Shown here piece after piece: positions 1 through 6,100 of a DNA stretch of 7,191 bases (the stretch's first letter is position 1; each line of letters begins with the position of its first letter). This stretch comes from UMGS1474 sp050946775 (lineage in GTDB: Bacteria; Bacillota; Clostridia; Oscillospirales; Acutalibacteraceae). The stretch lies in contig JBMNVL010000099.1 of the NCBI GenBank assembly GCA_050946775.1, forward strand, positions 1 through 7,191, read 5' to 3'. The translations under genes were made by a program, and so were the position numbers. The notes under the pieces are model-generated. The model was not told the origin of the DNA. It searched no databases and saw nothing but the letters and a program-made list of their open reading frames with translations.

Positions 1-1076
1 CCGTTTTGCTGCAGATACTCGGTCGCTTCAAAGGTGGTGGGCATATTGGCGCCCTCGCACACGGCGATAACGCCGTTTGCAACCAGCGCTTTGGCGTCGT
101 CGAGAGTCAATTCGTTTTGAGTCGCGCAGGGCAGCGCCACGTCCACCTTGACGCTCCAAACGCCCTTGCCCTCGTGATATTCCGCCTGCGGACGCGCCTT
201 GGCGTACTCGGTCAAACGGGCGCGGCGAACCTCCTTGACGTCCTTGAGCAGTGCGACGTCGATGCCGTCTTTATCATAGATCCAGCCGGTGGAATCCGAG
301 CAGGTGACCACCTTGGCGCCAAGCTGCTGCGCTTTCTGAATGGCGTAGATCGCCACGTTGCCGGCGCCGGAAACCGCCACCGTCTTGCCGGCGATGGACT
401 GGCCGTTGAGCTTGAGCAGCTCGTCGGTCAGGTACAAAAGGCCGTAGCCGGTCGCCTCGGTACGCACCAAAGAACCGCCGTAGGTCAAACCTTTGCCGGT
501 CAGCACGCCCTCGTATTTGTTGGTCAGGCGCTTGTACTGGCCATACAGATAACCGATCTCCCGCGCGCCGGTGCCGATGTCACCCGCCGGCACGTCCACA
601 TCGGCGCCGATGTGGCGATACAGCTCGGTCATAAAGCTCTTGCAGAAAGCCATGATCTCCCGGTCGGATTTGCCCTTGGGATCGAAATCCGAGCCGCCCT
701 TGCCGCCGCCGATGGGCAGACCGGTCAGGGAGTTTTTGAAGATCTGCTCAAAGCCGAGGAATTTGATGATGCCCAGATTGACCGAGGGATGCAGCCGCAG
801 ACCGCCCTTGTAGGGTCCGATGGAGTTGTTGAACTGCACCCGGTAGCCGGTGTTGACCTGCGCCTGGCCGTTGTCGTCCACCCACGGCACACGGAAAATA
901 ATCTGCCGGTCAGGCTCCACCAAACGCTCCAGCAGCGCTTCCTTGCGATAGGTCTCTTCGTTGGCCTCAATCACGGGACGCAGCGAATACAGCACCTCTT
1001 TGACCGCCTGCAGGAACTCGGGCTGGCTTTCGTATTTGCCGACCACCCGTTCAACGACTTCATCCACATAAGACAT
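1..1076 (-). CDS. gdhA: Glutamate dehydrogenase, NADP-type (C-terminus cut by window edge)
   Basis: This cytoplasmic enzyme converts 2-oxoglutarate, ammonium and NAD(P)H reversibly to L-glutamate, linking ammonia assimilation to central carbon metabolism. The 358 visible residues cover most of a family member of about 445. The N-terminal catalytic domain carries YKGGLR (89-94), PIGGGKGG (121-128, catalytic Lys126) and PAGDIGTG (163-170, catalytic Asp166). The Rossmann domain has SGAGNVA (236-242), and PCATQNEL (316-323) and GANMPTT (342-348) follow. The cofactor loop reads CSDSTG (259-264). From memory, SDS is the NADP-type form and NAD-specific clostridial enzymes have an acidic residue here, so NADP use is inferred. 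The ATG at 1074-1076 is chosen because AAGGAG (1087-1092) lies 10 nt upstream; a nearer-upstream ATG at 1084-1086 is out of frame and overlaps that site. The gene is divergent from the GH2 gene and has its own strong promoter. No frameshift is seen. Confidence 0.97.
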   Translation of the reverse strand, partial: MSYVDEVVERVVGKYESQPEFLQAVKEVLYSLRPVIEANEETYRKEALLERLVEPDRQIIFRVPWVDDNGQAQVNTGYRVQFNNSIGPYKGGLRLHPSVNLGIIKFLGFEQIFKNSLTGLPIGGGKGGSDFDPKGKSDREIMAFCKSFMTELYRHIGADVDVPAGDIGTGAREIGYLYGQYKRLTNKYEGVLTGKGLTYGGSLVRTEATGYGLLYLTDELLKLNGQSIAGKTVAVSGAGNVAIYAIQKAQQLGAKVVTCSDSTGWIYDKDGIDVALLKDVKEVRRARLTEYAKARPQAEYHEGKGVWSVKVDVALPCATQNELTLDDAKALVANGVIAVCEGANMPTTFEATEYLQQN

Positions 1077-1152
1077 AATCGGACATCTCCTTTTTTGATT
1101 TTCAGATGCGGCGCCTCCGGATCGAAAGCGCAACGGCAACTTACAATATGCA

Positions 1153-1181
1153 ATTATACAGACTAATTCTTTCATTGTCAA
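1153..1181 (-). promoter_or_regulatory. Consensus sigma-A promoter of gdhA
   Basis: On the minus strand the -35 box is TTGACA (1176-1181) and the -10 box is TATAAT (1153-1158), separated by exactly 17 nt. Both hexamers match the housekeeping consensus perfectly. Transcription would start near 1146, giving a leader of about 70 nt before the gdhA ATG at 1076. I see no riboswitch-like or attenuator structure in that leader. A perfect promoter of this kind implies strong basal expression, with any control acting by repression or by the inverted repeat just upstream. Confidence 0.9.
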
Positions 1182-1207
1182 CCGTTTTTTTTAAGGAAAC
1201 CGGCTTT

Positions 1208-1250
1208 TTTTGCAATTTTCTGCCTTTCGTTGATTCAGAAAATTGCAAAA
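1208..1250. repeat. Perfect 15-bp inverted repeat in the divergent intergenic region
   Basis: The arms TTTTGCAATTTTCTG (1208-1222) and CAGAAAATTGCAAAA (1236-1250) are exact reverse complements separated by 13 nt. Each arm contains the palindrome TTGCAA, and the two TTGCAA centres are 33 bp apart, about three helical turns. The element lies upstream of the gdhA -35 box, and its right arm overlaps the best candidate -35 box of the rightward GH2 gene. No T-run directly follows the stem on either strand, so it does not look like an intrinsic terminator. A dimeric or tetrameric regulator's operator is the preferred reading, but the regulator is unknown. Confidence 0.75.
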
Positions 1251-1270
1251 TCGAGTTTTACGGTTATATT
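1243..1270 (+). promoter_or_regulatory. Candidate promoter for the GH2 gene (distal)
   Basis: TTGCAA (1243-1248) and TATATT (1265-1270) are spaced by 16 nt, matching consensus at 4 of 6 and 5 of 6 positions. The start would fall near 1277, leaving a leader of about 88 nt. The -35 box sits inside the right arm of the inverted repeat, so a protein bound there could block this promoter. The surrounding DNA is very AT-rich, so chance matches are likely and the call is tentative. Confidence 0.35.
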
Positions 1271-1312
1271 ATTACGTTCGTTTTTTATATGGAAGACCGA
1301 CAAAAATATATA

Positions 1313-1341
1313 TTGCGTTTTTTGTACCGTCGTGATAGACT
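1313..1341 (+). promoter_or_regulatory. Alternative GH2 promoter (proximal, extended -10)
   Basis: TTGCGT (1313-1318) and TAGACT (1336-1341) are spaced by 17 nt, with a TG at 1333-1334 forming an extended -10 element. Hexamer matches are weak (3 of 6 and 4 of 6). The start would be near 1348, putting the ribosome binding site almost at the 5' end of the message. This makes it less attractive than the distal candidate. Confidence 0.22.
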
Positions 1342-1348
1342 GAACCGG

Positions 1349-1356
1349 TAAGGAGG
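1349..1356 (+). promoter_or_regulatory. Full-match ribosome binding site of the GH2 gene
   Basis: TAAGGAGG matches the complete anti-Shine-Dalgarno complement of typical bacterial 16S rRNA. It lies 8 nt before the ATG at 1365-1367, which fixes the start codon and predicts efficient translation. Confidence 0.9.
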
Positions 1357-1364
1357 CGATCGAC

Positions 1365-3071
1365 ATGACCATACCACGTCCGGAACATCCGCAACCGCAA
1401 TTATATAGGGAAAACTGGTGCAATCTCAACGGTGAATGGGCGTTTGCCATCGACAACGAGCGAAGCGGCAAAGCCAAAGGATGGGACAAGTCCCCTGCCC
1501 TTCCCGAGCGGATCATGGTACCGTTTTGCCCCGAAAGCCGCCTGTCCGGGATCGGACACACCGATTTTATGAACGCCGTTTGGTATTCCCGTCTTTTCGA
1601 TTTGTCCGCCGACGAAACGAGCGGCAGCGTGATTCTGCATTTCGGCGCGGTGGATTATCGGTGTGAGGTATTTATCAACGGCGAGGCGGCGGGTGGACAC
1701 GTGGGCGGTATGGCGTCCTTTGCGCTGGATATCACCCGCTTTGTCCACCCCGGAGAAAACCGGGTGACGGTTTACGCCGAGGACGATACCCGCCATCCTA
1801 TGCAACCGACCGGCAAGCAATCCGCCGAATACGCGTCTTTTGGCTGTGTCTACACCCGCACCACCGGCATTTGGCAGACAGTGTGGCTGGAGTTTGTTCC
1901 CAACCGCCGGATCGTCGATCTTTTGCTGACACCGCACCCTGAAACGGCATCCGTTTTGATCGAAGCGCAGGTCAACGGTGCCGGCACCTTGACCGCCCGG
2001 GCGTTTTATGAGGGACAAGCCATGGGAGAAGGCCGTGTGACGACCGACGGCGAGCGGGCGGTATTGGAGCTGCCGCTGGCGGAAAAGCACCTGTGGGAAG
2101 CCGGACACGGCCGGCTTTACGATCTGGAGCTGACGTTTGAGGAGGATCGGGTGCAGTCGTATTTCGGGCTGCGTTCCATTTGCTTTGACGGGATGAGGTG
2201 GCTGCTCAACGGCAAGCCGGTATTTCAGCGACTGGTGCTGGACCAGGGTTTTTATCCCGACGGCATCTATACCGCTCCCACCGACGAAGCGTTGCAGCGG
2301 GATATTTCGCTTTCGATGGCGATGGGCTTCAACGGCGCACGGCTTCACGAAAAGGTGTTTGAGACGCGGTTTTTGTACCATTGCGACAAGGCGGGTTATC
2401 TCGTTTGGGGCGAATACCCCAACTGGGGTGTGGACCATTCCCGTCCTGAGGCGATCTACAGCATTCTGCCCGAGTGGCTTGAAGTGGTAAATCGCGACCG
2501 CAATCATCCCGCCGTCATCGGCTGGTGTCCCTTTAACGAGACCTGGGATCAAGCCGGACATCCGCAAGACAACCGGGTGCTTCAAACGGTGTACGAGGTC
2601 ACCAAGGCCGTTGATCCCACCCGGCCGTGCATTGACACCAGCGGCGCCTATCACGTGAAAACCGACGTTTTCTGTATCCACGATTACGAACAGGATACCG
2701 CTGTTTTCCGGGAGCATTACGACCGGCTGATGAGCGACGGGACGCTTTTCGATCCCCAACAACACCGCCAGACCTGGCACGGCGAGCCGGTCTTTTTGAG
2801 CGAGTACGGCGGCATCTGGTGGGCGCCGGAACAAGTGGACGGTTGGGGTTACGGCAGTCGTCCGCAGTCCCCGGAAGCGTTTTTGGATCGATTCCGGTTG
2901 CTAAGCGAAACGCTGCTGGGCAACGACAAGATGTTCGGCCTTTGCTACACCCAGCTTTACGACGTGGAGCAGGAGGTCAACGGGTTGTATACCTACGATC
3001 GACAGCCGAAATTTCCGCCTGACGTCATTCGCACCATTCTGGCCCAACCGGCCGCCATCGAAAAAGAATAA
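1365..3071 (+). CDS. Glycoside hydrolase family 2 protein, substrate unassigned
   Basis: This is a retaining beta-glycosidase of the GH2 family (beta-galactosidase, beta-glucuronidase and beta-mannosidase relatives). The 568 residues form an N-terminal jelly-roll sugar-binding domain (about 10-180, with YTRTTGIWQTVWLE at 163-176), an Ig-like domain (about 181-272) and a C-terminal TIM barrel (about 273-560). The acid/base is Glu392 in FNETWDQ and the nucleophile is Glu480 in LSEYGG. There is no signal peptide or membrane segment, so it is probably cytoplasmic and acts on imported oligosaccharides. The length is close to the short GH2 enzymes and far below LacZ. Two things are odd. The usual R-x-SHYP-type stretch is replaced by RLHEKVFETRF (326-336). 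The segment equivalent to the glucuronidase NxK motif reads EVNGLYTYDR (536-545), which argues against a classical beta-glucuronidase. It converges on the lyase-esterase gene and is separated from it by a hairpin terminator. Confidence 0.93.
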   Translation: MTIPRPEHPQPQLYRENWCNLNGEWAFAIDNERSGKAKGWDKSPALPERIMVPFCPESRLSGIGHTDFMNAVWYSRLFDLSADETSGSVILHFGAVDYRCEVFINGEAAGGHVGGMASFALDITRFVHPGENRVTVYAEDDTRHPMQPTGKQSAEYASFGCVYTRTTGIWQTVWLEFVPNRRIVDLLLTPHPETASVLIEAQVNGAGTLTARAFYEGQAMGEGRVTTDGERAVLELPLAEKHLWEAGHGRLYDLELTFEEDRVQSYFGLRSICFDGMRWLLNGKPVFQRLVLDQGFYPDGIYTAPTDEALQRDISLSMAMGFNGARLHEKVFETRFLYHCDKAGYLVWGEYPNWGVDHSRPEAIYSILPEWLEVVNRDRNHPAVIGWCPFNETWDQAGHPQDNRVLQTVYEVTKAVDPTRPCIDTSGAYHVKTDVFCIHDYEQDTAVFREHYDRLMSDGTLFDPQQHRQTWHGEPVFLSEYGGIWWAPEQVDGWGYGSRPQSPEAFLDRFRLLSETLLGNDKMFGLCYTQLYDVEQEVNGLYTYDRQPKFPPDVIRTILAQPAAIEKE

Positions 3072-3080
3072 TCCAAACAA

Positions 3081-3120
3081 AACGAAAACGGTCGCGGAAT
3101 TCTCCGCGGCCGTTTTCGTT
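3081..3120. terminator. Bidirectional intrinsic terminator between convergent genes
   Basis: An 18-bp stem (3081-3098 with 3103-3120) closes a 4-nt loop, with one G-U wobble in the plus-strand RNA (T3092 opposite G3109; as RNA the minus strand has A-C there). The base is A/T-rich (ACGAAAAC against GTTTTCGT), so either transcript reads out through T-rich sequence. The minus-strand exit (TTTTCGTTTTGTTT) is the better U-tract; the plus-strand exit (GTTTTCGTTATAG) is weaker. The stem begins 9 nt after the GH2 stop and lies 27 nt beyond the stop of the lyase-esterase gene, so it can serve both. Confidence 0.85.
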
Positions 3121-3147
3121 ATAGAGAAAGAGAGAGAAAAGCAATCG

Positions 3148-6100
3148 TTAAAACACCGTGATCTTGCCGGTGGCGAATTGCAGGATGATCAGCGCGTCCG
3201 CCGCGGTAACACCCGGTTTGCCGTCCACATCGGCGGCCAATTGTCCGGCCTCATCCAGCACGATCTTGCCGGTCGCCGCCTGCAGCGCCATCAGCGCGTC
3301 GGCGGCGGAAACGCCGTCTTTGCCGTCTACGTCACCCAGCGCGACCAGCCCGTCGGCAGCGGACTGCAGCGCTTGCAGCGCTGCGTCAACGTCCGCCTGC
3401 GTCGCCTGCGGATCGTCCAAAACACTCTGCGCCGCGTGAACCGCCTCGGTATACGCCTGCGCCGTTACCGCCGCGTATCCGGACAGATCGTTCGCCGCGT
3501 CATCCAGAGCGGCTTGAAGCGCCGCCTTGTCGACCGCGCCGCCCTCTTTGACGGCGGTGACGGTATAGACGCGGGTGTCGATCCCGTTGGGCGCCGTCAC
3601 CGTGATGGTTGCCGGCGCCGACAGGTCCAGCGTTCCGGCAGGATCAGCCGCAGCGCTTTGCATCAGTTTCATCGTCGGCGTAACCGCCGTCAGATCGGCA
3701 TCGGTCGGCAGGGTGATCAAAACGGTATTGTTCTCGTGATCGATCTCCCCTGCGCTTTCGCCGACGTTGAATTCATAAAGGCGTGTCGCAGCGTCGGTGA
3801 TCCCGTCGGCAAACAGCCCGGCCAGAATCTCGTATCCGGCGTCGTTGGGATGGATCCCGTCGGCAAATTTGTCCGCCATCCCCTTGGTGTTGGCGTTGGT
3901 CTCGATCAGAGGACATCCCATCTCCTGGGACACACGGCGCTGGATGGGCGCGATCTGACCGGTGATGACGGTATCATTGATATTCCAGTTGCGGTTATAC
4001 GCCGTCGGAGACGTCGCCAAAATGACGATGGGATGGGACGGCAGATCCCGGTAGACGTTGATCAGATCCCGCAGCTCCTGCTCGTAATTGCCGCTGAGGG
4101 TGTTCCAGTTTTCGTCCTTGGAATCGTTGGTGCCCAGCATGATGGTCACCACGTCCGGCTCAAACGCCAGGCTTTCGGTATAGGTATTGGTCAGGACGTA
4201 ATCGTTGCCGCCGGCGGCGTTTTTCAGCAGGGTCTTGCCGGAATTGCCGAAATTGTTGACGATATAAGACGATCCCAGCAGTTTTTGCAGCCGGCCGACG
4301 TAGTTGGTGGAAGCACCGGTCGCGCCGACGCCGGCGGTGATGCTGTCACCCACGCAGGCCACCTTGACCTTGGGATTTTCGTGGGTGCGGATCAGTTTGC
4401 CTTCGGAGATTTTCAGAGTCATCGGGCCTTCGAACCGGTTGACGCTGTCGATGTACATCCGGAAGGTCTGCACCTGCGACCAGTCCATCTGGTTGGTCTG
4501 CTCGGTCATCATGGTGACCGGGAAGTAGAAAATGTTGCGACCCAGATGCACGTCCAGCTTGTTGACGTTGACGAAAGCGTTGTTTTCGTTGGGCGCGTTG
4601 GGCGAGCGCAGCAACACCCGTCCGTTGCCAAACATCCCGGTCTCTTCCCGATCGGGTTCGCGGGTGATATCCACAATGGCGAAGAAATAGATCTGATCCA
4701 TGTCTTCATCCGACAGATCCACCATGTTGCTCAGCGCCGTCCAGTTGACCTGCAGGGTCTGCATACCGTTGGTGGAAGCCGACAACTGCGGAATGGTGGC
4801 CAGCGTTTCGCCGAAGTTGCGCAGCTGCAGCCCGTCGATGGCGGCCTTCAGCGCGGCCTTCGCCTCGTCCACCTGCGATTTGGTGGCCTGATCGAAGGTA
4901 TAGATCCCGCTGGCGAGGGTGTAAGCCTCCCGATAGGTCTGCACACTGGCGGGAGTATACATTTCCTCCTGCACCCGGGTATCCAGAAGCTTTTTCAGCG
5001 CCGTCTTATCCGGAGACAGATCGGCCAAAGGCGTGCCAAGCACCCGGAGCTTTTCGACGTCGTAGCCCGTCGCGCTGCTTTGATTCATCGAAAGCCGCAC
5101 GTAGCGGGCGTTGGCGGAGACAGCGGACGATTCGGTTTCGCCCTTGCCATCCGTCACGCTGACCGCATCGGTCCATTTCTCGCCGTCGGAGGAGAGCTGC
5201 CAGACGTAATCGGTGGCGTACCGATCGCCCCAGATCACCTCGGCGGAATCGATCTGATGCGCTTCGCCCAGATCGATCGTCAGGGAATCGGCGGCGCGAT
5301 CGCTCGACCAGCCCTCTTCCCCGTCGCCGGTCACCTGCGAGGCATCAATGCCCTGGCTGTCGGTCACCGGTTTGTTCCACGCGGCGTTCTGGCTGTCGAG
5401 TTGGATCTGACCGTAGATCTCCAGCTCCCAAATCGACATACCGTATTGAAACAGCGCCGCTTTCACGCCGGTGATACGCAGATACCGGCCGGCAGTACCC
5501 GCCGGCAGCGCCGTCTGCACGCTGCCGCCGCGGCAGGTCACGTCGGCGACTTTGTTGAAGGTGATTCCGTCGTCGGAAACCTCAACAGAATACTCGGAAG
5601 CATAGGCGTTTTCCCATACCACCTTGACCCCGTCGAGACGGGCGTTCATCCCGAGATCGACCGTGATCCAGTTGTTGTCCCGGCTGCGCTGACCGGCCCA
5701 ACGGGTGGATACATTGCCGTCCACGGCAAAACGTCCCTCAAACGTATCACTGGAATCGAAGGAAGTCTCTACCTCACGATTCAGCGCGATGTTGGAACTG
5801 GTTTTGAAGGAGATCTCCCGCACCTGCACGTTGTCGGCGTTTGCCGCATTCGTTTTCAGCCGCCAGTAACGGCCGATGCTGTTGAAGGGCACCGTTTCGA
5901 TCCCACCGGTCGCATTTTCTTTGGCGTAGACGGTAGTCCAGTTGAAGCCGTCGTCGGAATACTGCACCTCGTAAGCGGTGGCATAATGCTCTCCCCAGCG
6001 GATCAACAGGTTGCCGACGTATTGCTTTTCCTGCATATCGTAGCTGATCCACGCCTTGTCGGTTCCCGATTCCCAATAAGTATCCAGATCCCGGTCAAAC

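Noticed and set aside
6..1166. A 386-codon open frame on the plus strand opposite gdhA
   Set aside because: It mirrors the highly conserved gdhA reading frame and runs into its promoter; no independent protein signature.
1208..1250. Inverted repeat read as an intrinsic terminator
   Set aside because: The stem is AT-rich, no T-run directly follows it on either strand, and it lies upstream of both genes rather than after one.
1106..1351. Small open frame of 81 codons across the divergent intergenic region
   Set aside because: It overlaps the consensus promoter, the inverted repeat and the GH2 ribosome binding site, and its residues simply reflect AT-rich DNA.
1401..2834. A 477-codon open frame on the minus strand opposite the GH2 gene
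   Set aside because: No family features and no ribosome binding site that I can see. The opposite strand carries a full GH2 enzyme with catalytic motifs.
3121..3142. GA-rich purine tract after the terminator
   Set aside because: It is short and lies in the 3' untranslated part of the lyase-esterase message. No clear function beyond low-complexity spacer.
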